The notes: generated by a model not told the origin, from the sequence alone. A DNA stretch of 23,964 bases from Lachnospiraceae bacterium UBA7784 (GCA_002480925.1 DLDA01000025.1:1-23964), one strand, 5' to 3'. Positions 7,094-17,405 are shown, counted from the stretch's first letter. Made by a program: numbers and translations.

Positions 7094-8095
7094 TTATGCT
7101 TGTGACAGGTCATGGTTTCCGGCCATGAACTCTACATACTTACCTGTTCCTATAGCCACACAGGTCATCGGATCCTCAGCAGTCATAGTATTGATACCGG
7201 TCCTTTCCTCCATCAGCTCCTCGAGTCCACGGAGAAGCGATCCGCCTCCGGTCAGGATGATGCCTCTGTCTGCAACATCTGCTGCCAGCTCAGGCGGTGT
7301 CTTCTCAAGCACCGAATGAACTGCTTCTACTATCTGGGCAGTCGGCTCGCGAAGGGCTTCCTCGGTTTCCTCAGATGAGACCTCAATAGTCTTCGGAAGC
7401 CCGGTTACCAGGTTACGTCCTCTTACGTCCATTGTCTCCGGCGTCGTAAGAGGATAGCAGGTCCCTATATTTATCTTCATATCCTCTGCCGTTCTCTCAC
7501 CGATCAGAAGATTATGCTTCTTTCTCATGTATCTGACCAGAGCCTCATCGAAATTATCCCCGGCGATCTTTATAGAGGTAGAGACTACCGATCCGCCAAG
7601 TGAGATAACAGCGATATCAGATGTACCTCCTCCGATATCGACTATCATATTACCGCAAGGTCTGCTTATGTCGATTCCGGCACCGATTGCTGCCGCAATA
7701 GGCTCCTCTATGATAAACACCTCTCTGGCTCCTGCCGAATATGCAGCATCCTCTACCGCACGCTTCTCGACCTCAGTAACACCTGAAGGTACGCAGACAG
7801 AGATACGAGGCTTTCTATAGCTTCTCTTGCCAAGTGCCTTCTGGATGAAGTACTTGATCATCTTCTCTGTGACAGTATAGTCAGAGATGACACCCTGACG
7901 GAGTGGTCTTACAGCTACTATATTTCCCGGAGTACGGCCAAGCATGAGTCTGGCCTCCTCTCCTATAGCTTTAATCTTATTAGTATCACGATCGAATGCT
8001 ACGACCGATGGTTCCTTTAATACTACTCCCTTGCCCTTAAGGTAAACCAGTATGCTTGCTGTTCCTAAATCTATTCCAATATCTGTGGCAGCCAT
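7094..8095 (-). CDS. mreB: Rod-shape actin homologue MreB/Mbl
   Basis: Bacterial actin that polymerises along the inner membrane and steers the elongation machinery of the cell wall. The 333-residue length and motifs are typical: phosphate-1 loop GIDLGTASILVY (about 7-18), connect motif with IIEEPIAAAIGAG, phosphate-2 DIGGGTSDIAVISLGG, and the adenosine motif ILTGGGSLLRGLEE near residue 285. The ATG at 8095 has GGAAGGAG upstream. It is transcribed alone, from its own SigA promoter to its own terminator, and is not next to mreC, mreD or minCD. A solitary location next to uvrA fits a second, Mbl-like copy better than the mreBCD cluster member, but sequence alone does not settle which paralogue it is. 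Confidence 0.93.
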   Translation of the reverse strand: MAATDIGIDLGTASILVYLKGKGVVLKEPSVVAFDRDTNKIKAIGEEARLMLGRTPGNIVAVRPLRQGVISDYTVTEKMIKYFIQKALGKRSYRKPRISVCVPSGVTEVEKRAVEDAAYSAGAREVFIIEEPIAAAIGAGIDISRPCGNMIVDIGGGTSDIAVISLGGSVVSTSIKIAGDNFDEALVRYMRKKHNLLIGERTAEDMKINIGTCYPLTTPETMDVRGRNLVTGLPKTIEVSSEETEEALREPTAQIVEAVHSVLEKTPPELAADVADRGIILTGGGSLLRGLEELMEERTGINTMTAEDPMTCVAIGTGKYVEFMAGNHDLSQA

Positions 8096-8138
8096 TATGG
8101 TGCTCCTTCCGAAAATTATTTTAAGTCATACATCAAAT

Positions 8139-8167
8139 ATTATAAAATCATTGGATGAATTTTTCAA
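8139..8167 (-). promoter_or_regulatory. SigA-type promoter of mreB/mbl
   Basis: On the minus strand TTGAAA (8167-8162), a 17-nt spacer and a perfect TATAAT (8144-8139). The -35 box overlaps the stop codon of uvrA (acTTGAaa), so mreB is transcribed independently right at the end of the uvrBA operon. Expected leader about 36 nt with GGAAGGAG. Confidence 0.85.
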
Positions 8168-11025
8168 GTATTTTCTGTATTCCCTAATACCTTCCTCAGA
8201 TACTTCCCTGTATAGCTCCTCTTTACCTTACAGATCTCCTCCGGAGTACCTTCTGCTATGACTCTGCCACCTCCGTCTCCGCCCTCAGGGCCAAGATCTA
8301 TTATATAGTCGGCTGTCTTTATCACGTCGAGATTATGCTCTATCACGACTACAGAATTACCTGTATCTGAAAGCTCTCTAAGGATCGATACCAGCTTTCT
8401 CACATCCTCGAAATGAAGCCCCGTGGTCGGCTCGTCAAGGACATAGATAGTCCGTCCTGTGCTCCGTCTCGAAAGCTCAGCGGCCAGCTTTATCCTCTGG
8501 GCCTCTCCTCCCGAAAGCTCTGTCGATGGCTGTCCAAGCCTGATATATCCGAGTCCTACATCCATAAGGGTCTTTATCTTGCGGTGGATCGATGGAACAG
8601 CTTCAAAAAACTTAACCGCCTCCTCAACGGTCATATCAAGTATATCATAGATAGACTTTCCCTTATACTTCACCTCAAGCGTCTCCCTGTTGTACCTCTG
8701 ACCATGGCAGACCTCGCATGGCACATATACATCAGGCAGGAAATGCATCTCTATCTTTCTGATACCGTCTCCTCCGCAGGCCTCACACCGGCCGCCCTTG
8801 ACATTGAAGGAAAACCTTCCCTTAGTGTATCCCCTGGCCTTTGCATCAGGTGTCGAAGCGAAAAGATCCCTGATAAGATCAAAGACTCCGGTATAGGTAG
8901 CCGGATTTGACCTTGGTGTCCGCCCTATAGGAGACTGATCTATATCGATTATCTTATCAAGCCCTTCTTCTCCCTCTATCCCGTCGCTGTCTCCAGGGAT
9001 CGTTCTGGCACGGTTCAGATCTCTGGCTAGTGTCTTATATAATATCTCATTTATAAGAGATGATTTCCCCGAGCCTGAAACTCCGGTAACCACGGTCATT
9101 ATCCCAAGAGGGATCCTTACATCTATATTTTTAAGATTATGCTCCCTTGCTCCCCTTATAGTAAGAAAACCAGAAGGCTTTCTCCTGTTCTCCGGCACTG
9201 GGATCTTCTTTTTACCGGAAAGATACTGACCAGTAAGGGAATCTGGGCAGGCTTCTACCTCCTCGGGAGTCCCGGCAGCCACTACCTCTCCTCCATGCTC
9301 ACCTGCTCCCGGCCCTATATCCACAAGGAAATCCGCCTCTCTCATCGTGTCCTCGTCATGCTCAACCACGATAAGGGTATTTCCAAGGTTCCGAAGGCCC
9401 TTTAGGGAAGCCAGCAGCTTGTCATTGTCTCTCTGATGCAGACCAATGGAAGGCTCATCGAGAATATAGACCACTCCGACAAGTCCTGATCCGATCTGAG
9501 TCGCAAGCCTTATACGCTGGGCTTCTCCTCCTGAAAGAGTCCCGGTAGCCCGCGAAAGAGACAGATAATCAAGTCCCACATCATAGAGAAAGCCTACCCT
9601 GGCCTTTATCTCCCTTAAAACAAGTCTTCCTATCTTCATTTGCTGGTCTGAAAGCTGCATATTTTCCAGAAAGGGCTTCAGCTCCTTTATGGACATAGTT
9701 GTCATCTCATAGATATTCTTGTCAGCCACAGTAACCGCAAGTGCCTCAGGCTTCAGTCTCTGTCCATGACAGACAGGGCATGGAGTTATTCTCATGAACT
9801 CCTCATAGCCTGCCTTTGCCGAATCGGATTTTGTCTCCCTGTATCTGCGCTTTGTGTTTTCGATAAGTCCCTCAAACTGCACATCATATACTCCGGTAGA
9901 CCATCTGCCCGAATAATGCACCTTTACAGTCCTGTCAAAACCATTTATGAACATATCCCTGATATTTGCTGGAAGCTGTCTGTATGGAGTGTCCAGAGAA
10001 AAACCGTATTCCTTTGAAAGAGCCTCAAGAAGGGCATGGGAATAGCTTTTTGGATCCTTTGAATTCTGCCAGCCTATGACCTGAACGCAGCCCTCGTTGA
10101 ACGAAAGCTTCTGATCAGGTATCATAAGTCTCTCGTCAAATTCCATTCTGTATCCGAGTCCGTAGCATTCAGGGCAGGCACCAAATGGATTGTTGAAGGA
10201 AAAGGTCCTTGGCTCTATCTCATCGATCGAGCTACCGTCATAGGGGCATGAATAGCTTTCTGAAAACCTCATCGGTTCGCCACCTATCACATCTATTATC
10301 ACAAGCCCGCCTGAAAGCTTCAGGGCATTCTCAAGAGATCCTGTAAGTCTTGACTCTATACCCTCCTTCATTGAAAGTCTGTCTACGACTATCTCTATAT
10401 TATGCTTTTTATTCTTGTCGAGCTTTATGTCCTCGTTCAGGTCATAAAGATTGCCATCAGCTATCACACGGACATAGCCGCTCTTTCTCGCTCTCTCAAA
10501 AAGCTTCTCCTGGGCGCCCTTCCTGCCCCTTACAACAGGAGAAAGGACCTGGAATTTCGTCCTCTCAGGAAGCTTCTTTATGGCATCGCACATCTGATCC
10601 ACGGTCTGTCTGTAGATCGGCCTTCCGCATTTGGGACAATGAGGTATCCCGCACCTGGCATAGAGAAGTCTCAGATAATCATAAATCTCAGTCACAGTAC
10701 CGACTGTTGAACGAGGATTATGGTTGGTAGACTTCTGATCTATGGATATTGCCGGAGGCAGTCCCTCGATCTTATCCACATCAGGCTTTTCCATCTGCCC
10801 TAAGAACTGTCTCGCATAGCTCGACAGAGACTCCATATATCTCCTCTGTCCCTCGGCAAAGATAGTATCAAAGGCCAGCGAGCTCTTTCCAGAGCCTGAC
10901 AGCCCTGTAAATACAGTAAACGAATCCCTTGGAATGTCAAGATCTATATTTTTAAGATTATGTACCCTTGCCCCCCTGATCCTTATGTACTTACGCGGTA
11001 TCAGCGAATCAGCTGCTTTCTTCAC
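8164..11025 (-). CDS. uvrA: Excinuclease ABC subunit A
   Basis: Damage-recognition ATPase of nucleotide excision repair, which loads UvrB at lesions. The 953 residues contain both ABC modules. The first has Walker [10 protein letters not shown] at 41-49 and the signature [14 protein letters not shown] with [14 protein letters not shown]. The second has GVSGSGKSS and [14 protein letters not shown] with [14 protein letters not shown]. The UvrB-binding insertion with [10 protein letters not shown] near 125-135 is present. The C-terminal zinc finger is intact (CEACGGDG ... CEVCHGQR). In the first zinc finger one ligand is changed: the usual CxxC reads C260-P-Y-D263, followed by a normal C284-P-E-C287. 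The start is GTG at 11025, with GAGGAGG 9 nt upstream lying inside uvrB, so the two genes overlap by 17 bp and are translationally coupled. Confidence 0.97.
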   Translation of the reverse strand: MKKAADSLIPRKYIRIRGARVHNLKNIDLDIPRDSFTVFTGLSGSGKSSLAFDTIFAEGQRRYMESLSSYARQFLGQMEKPDVDKIEGLPPAISIDQKSTNHNPRSTVGTVTEIYDYLRLLYARCGIPHCPKCGRPIYRQTVDQMCDAIKKLPERTKFQVLSPVVRGRKGAQEKLFERARKSGYVRVIADGNLYDLNEDIKLDKNKKHNIEIVVDRLSMKEGIESRLTGSLENALKLSGGLVIIDVIGGEPMRFSESYSCPYDGSSIDEIEPRTFSFNNPFGACPECYGLGYRMEFDERLMIPDQKLSFNEGCVQVIGWQNSKDPKSYSHALLEALSKEYGFSLDTPYRQLPANIRDMFINGFDRTVKVHYSGRWSTGVYDVQFEGLIENTKRRYRETKSDSAKAGYEEFMRITPCPVCHGQRLKPEALAVTVADKNIYEMTTMSIKELKPFLENMQLSDQQMKIGRLVLREIKARVGFLYDVGLDYLSLSRATGTLSGGEAQRIRLATQIGSGLVGVVYILDEPSIGLHQRDNDKLLASLKGLRNLGNTLIVVEHDEDTMREADFLVDIGPGAGEHGGEVVAAGTPEEVEACPDSLTGQYLSGKKKIPVPENRRKPSGFLTIRGAREHNLKNIDVRIPLGIMTVVTGVSGSGKSSLINEILYKTLARDLNRARTIPGDSDGIEGEEGLDKIIDIDQSPIGRTPRSNPATYTGVFDLIRDLFASTPDAKARGYTKGRFSFNVKGGRCEACGGDGIRKIEMHFLPDVYVPCEVCHGQRYNRETLEVKYKGKSIYDILDMTVEEAVKFFEAVPSIHRKIKTLMDVGLGYIRLGQPSTELSGGEAQRIKLAAELSRRSTGRTIYVLDEPTTGLHFEDVRKLVSILRELSDTGNSVVVIEHNLDVIKTADYIIDLGPEGGDGGGRVIAEGTPEEICKVKRSYTGKYLRKVLGNTENT

Positions 11026-13018
11026 TCTCAGCGACCTCCTCGTCCCTAAGCATATTTTTAAGCTCTATCATCCGGTCACGATACTCAGCAGCTGCTTCGA
11101 AATTCAGATCTGCCGCTGCCTTTTCCATATCCTTACGGATCTTGTCTATATATTTCTTCAGTTCAGAAACGGACATCTCCTCAGGCTGCTTGTCCATGTC
11201 CTTTTCATTCACAGCCACCTGTCTGGAAACCGCTATCACATCGGATACTGCCTTGCTGATAGTCTTAGGAGTGATATGATGCTTCTCATTGTAGTCCTTC
11301 TGGATACGCCTGCGTCGCTCTGTCTCGTCGATAGCCCTTTTCATAGAATCCGTGACAGTATCTGCATACATTATCACATGGCCGTGATCATTCCTGGCTG
11401 CCCTTCCTATCGTCTGGATCAGAGAGGTCTCGTTACGAAGAAATCCCTCCTTATCAGCATCAAGGATAGCCACCAGAGTTATCTCAGGTATATCAAGTCC
11501 CTCCCTCAGGAGGTTGATGCCGACAAGCACATCAAATACATCGAGACGCAGATCTCTGATTATCTCGGCCCTTTCAAGAGTATCTATATCCGAATGCAGA
11601 TACTTTACCCTGACTCCCAGCTCCGCAAGATATTTGGTCAGATCCTCTGCCATACGCTTTGTCAGTGTTGTGACAAGGACCTTGTGATGACCTGCTGTTT
11701 CCTTACTAATCTCAGAATAAAGATCATCTATCTGTCCCTCGGTAGGACGGACATCTATAGACGGATCGAGAAGACCTGTAGGTCTTATGACCTGCTCTGC
11801 CCTGAGAAGCTCATGCTCCTGCTCATATCTGCCCGGTGTCGCAGAAACAAAGAGCAGCTGGTCTATCTTTGACTCCCATTCATGGAAATTAAGCGGTCTG
11901 TTGTCAAGAGCCGACGGAAGTCTGAAACCGTAATCCACAAGGGTTGTTTTCCTGGCCTTGTCGCCGTTGTACATTCCACCTATCTGGGGAACAGTGATAT
12001 GGCTCTCATCTATTATGGTAAGAAAATCATCTCCAAAATAGTCGATAAGACATTTCGGAGGTTCTCCTGGAGCTGCTCCTGTAAGGTGTCTTGAATAGTT
12101 TTCTATTCCTGAGCAGAAGCCTGTCTCACGGAGCATTTCTATATCAAAATTAGTACGCTCGGCAATCCGCTGAGCCTCGAGCAGCTTGTCATTAGCCTTG
12201 AAAAAACTTACTCTCTCCTTAAGCTCCTGTTCGATGGTCTCGCAGGCCCTTTCTATCTTCTCCTTGGGAACCACATAATGTGATGCAGGGAAAATAGCGC
12301 AGTGTGACAGCTCATAGTTAACCTTTCCCGTCAGAGGATCAGTCTCTACTATCCTGTCGATCTCATCTCCAAACCATTCTATCCTGTATGCATAGTCGGT
12401 TGTGTTAGCAGGTATCACCTCAAGCGTATCTCCCCTCACGCGAAAGGTTCCTCTTTTGAAATCCATATCATTCCTCAGATACTGCATATCGACAAGCTCT
12501 TTTATTACCTCATCCCTGTCCTTGTCCTGTCCGGGCCTGAGAGAGACCATCATATTCTCATAGTCATCCGGGCTGCCGATTCCATAGATACAGGATACTG
12601 AGGCAACGATTATCACATCTCTTCTTTCAGAGAGAGCTGCAGTAGCCGACAGGCGCAGCTTGTCTATCTCATCATTTACTGCTGAATCCTTGGCTATATA
12701 GGTATCAGACGAAGGCACATAGGCCTCAGGCTGGTAATAATCATAGTACGAAACGAAGTATTCGACGGCATTCTCAGGGAAGAATTCCTTCATTTCGCTG
12801 TAGAGCTGGCCGGCCAGAGTCTTGTTATGGCTCATTATCAGAGTTGGCTTATTAAGCTCTGCTATAACATTTGCCATTGTAAAGGTTTTCCCGGATCCTG
12901 TGACCCCGAGCAGGGTCTCGAACTGGTTTCCATCCCTGAAGCCGTCCACCAGCTCCCTTATAGCCTCAGGCTGATCGCCTGTCGGCTTATATTTAGAATG
13001 TAGCTTGAATGTCTCCAT
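11009..13018 (-). CDS. uvrB: Excinuclease ABC subunit B
   Basis: Central helicase-like subunit of nucleotide excision repair; receives DNA from UvrA and recruits UvrC for incision. The 669-residue protein has Walker [10 protein letters not shown] (38-46), the strand-separating beta-hairpin region beginning [20 protein letters not shown] (about 92-111), the DESH Walker B motif ([12 protein letters not shown]), and helicase motifs V-VI ([21 protein letters not shown]). The C-terminal UVR motif is also present ([17 protein letters not shown], about 640-656), which binds UvrA and UvrC. It is the third gene of an operon with a transporter and a 75-aa protein, 17 bp after the latter, and it carries the uvrA ribosome binding site in its last codons. 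No LexA-type operator was recognised near it, and there is no dedicated promoter in the 17-bp gap. Confidence 0.97.
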   Translation of the reverse strand: METFKLHSKYKPTGDQPEAIRELVDGFRDGNQFETLLGVTGSGKTFTMANVIAELNKPTLIMSHNKTLAGQLYSEMKEFFPENAVEYFVSYYDYYQPEAYVPSSDTYIAKDSAVNDEIDKLRLSATAALSERRDVIIVASVSCIYGIGSPDDYENMMVSLRPGQDKDRDEVIKELVDMQYLRNDMDFKRGTFRVRGDTLEVIPANTTDYAYRIEWFGDEIDRIVETDPLTGKVNYELSHCAIFPASHYVVPKEKIERACETIEQELKERVSFFKANDKLLEAQRIAERTNFDIEMLRETGFCSGIENYSRHLTGAAPGEPPKCLIDYFGDDFLTIIDESHITVPQIGGMYNGDKARKTTLVDYGFRLPSALDNRPLNFHEWESKIDQLLFVSATPGRYEQEHELLRAEQVIRPTGLLDPSIDVRPTEGQIDDLYSEISKETAGHHKVLVTTLTKRMAEDLTKYLAELGVRVKYLHSDIDTLERAEIIRDLRLDVFDVLVGINLLREGLDIPEITLVAILDADKEGFLRNETSLIQTIGRAARNDHGHVIMYADTVTDSMKRAIDETERRRRIQKDYNEKHHITPKTISKAVSDVIAVSRQVAVNEKDMDKQPEEMSVSELKKYIDKIRKDMEKAAADLNFEAAAEYRDRMIELKNMLRDEEVAESEESS

Positions 13019-13035
13019 ATAGTTGCTGTGTCAGC

Positions 13036-13263
13036 TCACCTTAATTCCTTCATCGCCTGGATCATCTCGACATCGTTAGCCGTAACCCTCATATTGGTGA
13101 CGACCTCATCCTCTCCCGGCTTCTTCACTGATATCTCTATCACTGAGCCCTCAGGAAGGCCCTCGGTCCCGAAGACTGTAGCAAAATATGAAACGACCTT
13201 GGGATGATCTGCCTGAAATCTTGCCATAAGTCCCCTGATCTTAAACAGTGCTGTAGGATTCAT
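13036..13263 (-). CDS. Small conserved protein of unknown function (75 aa)
   Basis: The product begins MNPTALFKIRGLMARFQADHPKV, an amphipathic helix with a positively charged face. It then has a probable beta-rich core (EGSVIEISVKKPGEDEVVTNMRV) and a final helix (TANDVEMIQAMKEL). I recall small Clostridia proteins with the same pattern (MNP..L.K..G....F...HPK then EG..IEI.V), but know no function. The ATG overlaps the stop of the upstream transporter gene (TAATG), with AAAGGAG 6 nt before it, and uvrB follows after 17 bp. That tight spacing argues for a real gene. No membrane segment, signal peptide or metal site is visible. Confidence 0.75.
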   Translation of the reverse strand: MNPTALFKIRGLMARFQADHPKVVSYFATVFGTEGLPEGSVIEISVKKPGEDEVVTNMRVTANDVEMIQAMKELR

Positions 13264-14144
13264 TACCTGCTCCTTTCACTTCTCATCAGATACGCCCATC
13301 TGCCGACTGCGCAGCTGATAACAATTACATAACCTATTACCGAAAAACGATCAGGCAGCTCATCGAATATGACTGCTCCCCATATCGATGCGAAGAGAAC
13401 CTGAGCGTAGTCAAATACTGAAATATTCTTTGCCGGTGCATATTTATAGGCTGCTGTGACAGTAAACTGTCCGCCTGCTGCTGACAGTCCGGCAAGGATC
13501 ATGAAAAGCCACTGAAGCCGGCTCATAGGATGGAAATCTATGATCATGGATGGCAGACACAAAAGGCTTGTAAATATAGAGAAAAAAGCCACTATCACCG
13601 GCCCTCTTTCTCCCTGCTGTCCCAGCTTCCTGACGAAGGTATAGGCTATTCCTGCGCCAAGTCCTCCAATCAGTCCGAACAGAGCATAGACAGATGCCAT
13701 ATTAGCCGATGGCTTTATTATGAATACAGCTCCTATAAAGGCTATCACGACGGCAATCCAGTCCGATCTTTTAGGTATCTCCTTCAGTATGAAGATCGAT
13801 GCTATTATTGCAAAAAACGGTGACATCTTGTTCAGGATATTCGCATCGGCGAGGCCTATCCTGTCTATTGCATAAAAATTAAGTATCATGCCAAGTCCTC
13901 CGCTTATTGACCTGGCAAGAAGCCCTGGAAGCGAGCCCTTCCTTATATGAAATTTCTCCTCAGTCCTTGACAGGGCGACCACTGCTATTAAAGCTGCAAA
14001 TGCATTCCTGAAAAAGCATTTCTGCATCGTAGGAATATCTCCTGTGAGTCTGACGAACAGAGTCATAAGTGAGAAAAAGAAGGAATCCGCTATAACAAGT
14101 CCTATTCCGATCGCTGCCTTATGTCTTGTACTAATTTCACTCAT
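13263..14144 (-). CDS. EamA/DMT-family membrane transporter
   Basis: Drug/metabolite transporter superfamily protein, probably exporting an amino acid, nucleotide-like or other small metabolite. The 293 residues form about ten hydrophobic segments arranged as two EamA repeats (about 10-140 and 150-285). In each, glycine-rich helices end in hydrophobic-charged turns, for example FILKEIPKRSDWIAVVIAFIG in the first and VIFDELPDRFSVIGYVIVI in the second. The E-x-P turns are characteristic of EamA domains. The first gene of the operon running into uvrB-uvrA. The ATG at 14144 lies only 8 nt after an extended -10 box and lacks a Shine-Dalgarno, so it may be read from a leaderless mRNA. Substrate cannot be inferred; the linkage to uvrBA looks like operon packing, not shared function. 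Confidence 0.85.
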   Translation of the reverse strand: MSEISTRHKAAIGIGLVIADSFFFSLMTLFVRLTGDIPTMQKCFFRNAFAALIAVVALSRTEEKFHIRKGSLPGLLARSISGGLGMILNFYAIDRIGLADANILNKMSPFFAIIASIFILKEIPKRSDWIAVVIAFIGAVFIIKPSANMASVYALFGLIGGLGAGIAYTFVRKLGQQGERGPVIVAFFSIFTSLLCLPSMIIDFHPMSRLQWLFMILAGLSAAGGQFTVTAAYKYAPAKNISVFDYAQVLFASIWGAVIFDELPDRFSVIGYVIVISCAVGRWAYLMRSERSR

Positions 14145-14152
14145 AGTTTATT

Positions 14153-14158
14153 ATTATA
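14153..14158 (-). promoter_or_regulatory. Extended -10 promoter element of the transporter-uvrBA operon
   Basis: On the minus strand TGATATAAT forms an extended -10 box (TG-n-TATAAT, hexamer at 14158-14153). No good -35 hexamer exists at 16-18 nt (best ATGAAG). The expected transcription start coincides with, or precedes by one or two bases, the ATG of the transporter gene. Confidence 0.6.
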
Positions 14159-14225
14159 TCACGAATAGGAAGAGTCTTCATAAAAACTTTGTTAATCATT
14201 ATCTATAGATGATCGGAGGAAAATA

Positions 14226-14798
14226 ATGTATCTGATAGCAGGGCTTGGAAACCCAGGAAGCAAATACGAGCATACCAGGCATAATGCCGGCTTTGAGACG
14301 ATCGATATGCTTGCCGCATCAAACGGCATTGAGATAAACAAATCAGAAAGAAGGGCCCTGACCGGGACTGGAATCATAAACGGCCAGAAGGTACTTCTTA
14401 TAAAGCCACAGACTTTTATGAACCTGAGTGGAGAGTCAATCGGAGACTTTGTCAATTTTTACAAGACAGACCCTGCCACAGGACTGATTGTTTTTTCAGA
14501 TGATGTGACCCTTGCACCTGGCAATATAAGAATCCGCAAGAAGGGCTCTGCAGGTGGACACAATGGCCTCAAAAATATTATCGAGCATATCGGGACCGAT
14601 CGTTTCATCAGGATAAGACTCGGTGTCGGCATCTTTGAGAACGGAAATGATATGGTTTCCTTTGTCCTTGGATCCCTGTCAAAGGATGAGCTGCCTTTCT
14701 TTGAGGAGGGCAAAAAAAGAGCCTGCAAGGCAGCAGAGCTGATCCTCGCAGGCGAAATCGATCAGGCAATGAACGAGTTCAATCAGAAGATCCGTTAA
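14226..14798 (+). CDS. pth: Peptidyl-tRNA hydrolase
   Basis: Cytosolic enzyme that cleaves peptidyl-tRNA released from stalled ribosomes, recycling tRNA. The 190-residue length is standard. Motifs present: GLGNPG (N9), the catalytic histidine in TRHNAGF (H19), KPQTFMNLSGE (N66, substrate peptide binding), SDDVTLAPGNIRIR (D92/D93, catalytic partner), and GSAGGHNGLKNI (N113). The ATG at 14226 has GGAGG 7 nt upstream. The gene is divergent from the transporter operon (81 bp apart) and convergent with glgD. Its stop TAA and the glgD stop lie on one TTAA palindrome, so the coding regions overlap by 4 bp and there is no terminator between them. A promoter was not clear; TTCATA-N17-TATCTA near 14.17-14.21 kb is a weak possibility. 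Confidence 0.96.
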   Translation: MYLIAGLGNPGSKYEHTRHNAGFETIDMLAASNGIEINKSERRALTGTGIINGQKVLLIKPQTFMNLSGESIGDFVNFYKTDPATGLIVFSDDVTLAPGNIRIRKKGSAGGHNGLKNIIEHIGTDRFIRIRLGVGIFENGNDMVSFVLGSLSKDELPFFEEGKKRACKAAELILAGEIDQAMNEFNQKIR

Positions 14799-15913
14799 AT
14801 CCCCAGCCTTGTATTATTCTCGACTACGATCTTTATCTGATCATCGCCGACATAGCTGGTATCCGACAGAAGAGTCTCATTGCTTTCAACTATACAGTTC
14901 TCAACGCGGACATTGTCACCAATGTAGGCCCCGTTGAGGACTATGGAATTCTTTATCACTGTATTGTTGCCAATGAATACATTCTTGAAGATCACCGAAT
15001 GATCCACGACACTGTTTATAATAGTTCCCGATCCGATCAGTGAATCATGAACAGATGCTCCGTCATTAAACTTGGCAGGCGGAAGATCCTGTGCCTTTGA
15101 ATAGATCTTCGGTTCGCTGCCAAAGAAGAATTCTCTTACCTCGGGCTTGAGGAAATCCATATTGGTCCTGAAATAGGAATTGACTGATGCTATATTACTC
15201 CAGTAGCTGTCAACCATATAGCCATATATCTTCTTCATCCCGGTATAGCGGATCAGGATATCGGTTACGAAATTGTATCGTCCCTCCGCGTTGCACTGTT
15301 CAAGAAGCTCTATCAGCTTCCTGCGGCGGATGACATAGGTTCCGGTTGAAACGATATTCGAGTGAGCGATCATCGGCTTCTCCTCGAACTCGCTTATAAG
15401 TCCGTCCGGATCTATCTTTACTGTTCCAAACCTGCTTATATCATCCCACTCAGGTGCCTTTGTGCATACTACTGTGATGTCTGCCTGCTTCTGTATATGA
15501 AAATCAAGTATAGGAGAAAGATCTATCTTGCAGACACAGTCTCCGCTGGTGATCACCACATAAGGCTCATGGCGCTTCTTGAGGAAGTCTATATTCTGCC
15601 ACATAGCGTCAGCAGTGCCTCTGTACCACCAGCTATTGTCAGCGGTAACAGTAGGAGTAAAAAGGAAGAGTCCGCCCTGCTTACGTCCGAAGTTCCACCA
15701 TTTGGATGAAATCAGATGCTCATTTAATGAACGGGCATTGTACTGCGAGAGGACTGCCACTGTCTGTATGTTGGAATTAGTCATATTCGACAGTGCGAAG
15801 TCAATGGCTCTGTAGCTACACCCAACCGGCATAGCTGATATAGCCCTCTTATCGGATAAGCTCTTCATTCTGGTGGAATTTCCACCTGCAAGGATTATTC
15901 CTAGTGCCTTCAT
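14795..15913 (-). CDS. glgD: ADP-glucose pyrophosphorylase regulatory subunit GlgD
   Basis: Partner of GlgC in glycogen synthesis in Firmicutes, where GlgD is known to be catalytically weak or inactive and to modulate GlgC. The 372-residue protein has the nucleotidyltransferase N-domain and a left-handed beta-helix tail (about 285-350, hexapeptide pattern such as [13 protein letters not shown] and [14 protein letters not shown]). The nucleotide-binding loop is degenerate: [20 protein letters not shown] in place of the LAGGxGxRL...KPA of active enzymes. [10 protein letters not shown] and FEEKP keep the Asp and Lys positions. The start overlaps the glgC stop by 4 bp (ATGA), so the two are translationally coupled and probably made in equal amounts. 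A second catalytic GlgC is unlikely given the altered loop. Confidence 0.94.
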   Translation of the reverse strand: MKALGIILAGGNSTRMKSLSDKRAISAMPVGCSYRAIDFALSNMTNSNIQTVAVLSQYNARSLNEHLISSKWWNFGRKQGGLFLFTPTVTADNSWWYRGTADAMWQNIDFLKKRHEPYVVITSGDCVCKIDLSPILDFHIQKQADITVVCTKAPEWDDISRFGTVKIDPDGLISEFEEKPMIAHSNIVSTGTYVIRRRKLIELLEQCNAEGRYNFVTDILIRYTGMKKIYGYMVDSYWSNIASVNSYFRTNMDFLKPEVREFFFGSEPKIYSKAQDLPPAKFNDGASVHDSLIGSGTIINSVVDHSVIFKNVFIGNNTVIKNSIVLNGAYIGDNVRVENCIVESNETLLSDTSYVGDDQIKIVVENNTRLGI

Positions 15914-17184
15914 GACTGATCACCTGCCTTTATCAGATATCCACCGCTCGGCAGAACCCCGTCAGGATAATCCTCCTGATCTGTCACGCCTCTTATAGCG
16001 GTATTCTTTCCAATAGTTACATTAGCAGGGATCACAGAATTGTCTCCGATCACTGCCAGGCCGAAGCCGTATATCTTCGGATTAAGCTTGCTGTCTTCCT
16101 CCTGGCCTATTCCTATCTTAGCATTCTCACCGATCACGCAGTTCTCTGCAATGATTGATTTCTCTATATAGGCTCCCTTGCGGATAACAGTATCCTTCAT
16201 TATTATGGAGTCCTTGACTACAGCTCCTTCTTCTACAACCACCCCGGCTGAAAGCACTGACCCGTGAACCGTACCATTGATGTTGTCCCCGGCACCAATT
16301 ATTGCCTTTCCCACTGTGGCATCTGGTCCTATATACTGTGGCTCGATCTTGTCCTGCTTGGTATAGATCTTCCAGAATTCCTCATACAGATTAAACTCAG
16401 GGATCAGGTCTATAAGCTCCATATTAGCCTGCCAGTATGATCCCAGTGTCCCTACGTCCTTCCAGTAGCCATTGAACTCATAAGCGAATATTCTCTTGCC
16501 ATTGCTGTGGCAGTAAGGAATTATGTGCTTACCGAAATCGCAGTTGCTCTGATCCTTTAATGATAACAGAGCCTCCCTCAGAACAGGCCATGAAAATATA
16601 TAGATTCCCATCGAAGCAAGATTACTCTTCGGATGCTCCGGCTTCTCCTGGAAATCACGTATCCTCTTATTCTCATCAGCGATCACGACACCGAAACGGG
16701 ATGCCTCCTCCATAGGTACAGGGATCACTGCAAGAGTAACATCTGCCTGATTCTGCTTATGGAAATCAAGCATTGCCTCATAATCCATCTTATAGATGTG
16801 ATCACCTGAAAGGATCAGCACATATTCAGGATTATATGCCTCCATATACTTCATATTCTGATAGATGGCATTGGCTGTACCCGAATACCATTCAGAATTA
16901 TCGCTTCTCTCATATGGAGGGAGAACTGTCACGCCGCCATTATTACGGTCAAGATCCCACGGAGTACCGATACCTATATGAGTATTCAAGGCAAGCGGCT
17001 GATACTGTGTCAGAACTCCGACTGTGTCGATCCCTGAATTGATGCAGTTGCTGAGGGGAAAATCAATGATCCTGTACTTTCCACCAAACGCTACTGCCGG
17101 CTTGGCCACGTCTGATGTCAGAACCCCAAGCCTGGATCCCTGACCGCCGGCCAGGAGCATGGCTATCATTTCTTTACTACTCAT
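15910..17184 (-). CDS. glgC: Glucose-1-phosphate adenylyltransferase
   Basis: Makes ADP-glucose from ATP and glucose-1-phosphate, the committed step of bacterial glycogen synthesis. The 424 residues carry an intact active site: [22 protein letters not shown] (about 11-32, ATP/phosphate loop), [10 protein letters not shown] (catalytic Asp), FQEKPEHP (glucose-1-phosphate Lys), and [10 protein letters not shown]-terminal left-handed beta-helix begins near residue 290. The ATG at 17184 is preceded by GAGAGGTG. It heads a two-gene operon with glgD. glgA, glgB and glgP are not in the window. A strong promoter and a leader of about 100 nt lie upstream, divergent from typA. Confidence 0.97.
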   Translation of the reverse strand: MSSKEMIAMLLAGGQGSRLGVLTSDVAKPAVAFGGKYRIIDFPLSNCINSGIDTVGVLTQYQPLALNTHIGIGTPWDLDRNNGGVTVLPPYERSDNSEWYSGTANAIYQNMKYMEAYNPEYVLILSGDHIYKMDYEAMLDFHKQNQADVTLAVIPVPMEEASRFGVVIADENKRIRDFQEKPEHPKSNLASMGIYIFSWPVLREALLSLKDQSNCDFGKHIIPYCHSNGKRIFAYEFNGYWKDVGTLGSYWQANMELIDLIPEFNLYEEFWKIYTKQDKIEPQYIGPDATVGKAIIGAGDNINGTVHGSVLSAGVVVEEGAVVKDSIIMKDTVIRKGAYIEKSIIAENCVIGENAKIGIGQEEDSKLNPKIYGFGLAVIGDNSVIPANVTIGKNTAIRGVTDQEDYPDGVLPSGGYLIKAGDQS

Positions 17185-17292
17185 TTAAAAACACCTCTCA
17201 TCTATTCCTGCCATCTTCACAGATCCCCCGATCCCCTTATCCTGAAGAAGTCTTGGGAATAATTACCAAAAGTTTTAAGTGCCTCTTCTAAA

Positions 17293-17320
17293 ATTATAGC
17301 ATATTGCACAAGAATGTCCA
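17293..17320 (-). promoter_or_regulatory. SigA-type promoter of glgC-glgD
   Basis: On the minus strand TGGACA (17320-17315), a 16-nt spacer, and TATAAT (17298-17293) preceded by TGC, forming an extended -10. The predicted leader is about 100 nt and purine-rich near the ribosome binding site. It contains an imperfect TTGG...CCAA dyad around 17253-17273 that could be an operator, though the symmetry is weak. Confidence 0.8.
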
Positions 17321-17377
17321 CCTTTTTTTAATGATATTTGTAATTTTTTATTGGCGATAGAATTTACAATAATATGA

Positions 17378-17405
17378 TTGCAAGTTTTTATTTCCGTGAT
17401 ATAAT
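17378..17405 (+). promoter_or_regulatory. SigA-type promoter of typA
   Basis: TTGCAA (17378-17383), a 16-nt spacer and TATAAT (17400-17405) preceded by TGA (extended -10). Very AT-rich DNA lies upstream (about 17320-17375), which could act as an UP element for both this promoter and the divergent glgC promoter 58 bp away. Leader about 35 nt with CGGAGG before the ATG. Confidence 0.8.

Noticed and set aside
10934..11872. A 312-codon open frame on the plus strand
   Set aside because: It lies fully antisense to the end of uvrB and start of uvrA, both firmly identified. Its translation is Cys/His/Leu/Ile-rich with no recognisable motif, typical of a mirror frame.
17253..17273. TTGG...CCAA dyad in the glgC leader as a LacI/CcpA-type operator
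   Set aside because: Only four bases per arm match and the centre does not fit the cre consensus; too weak to call.
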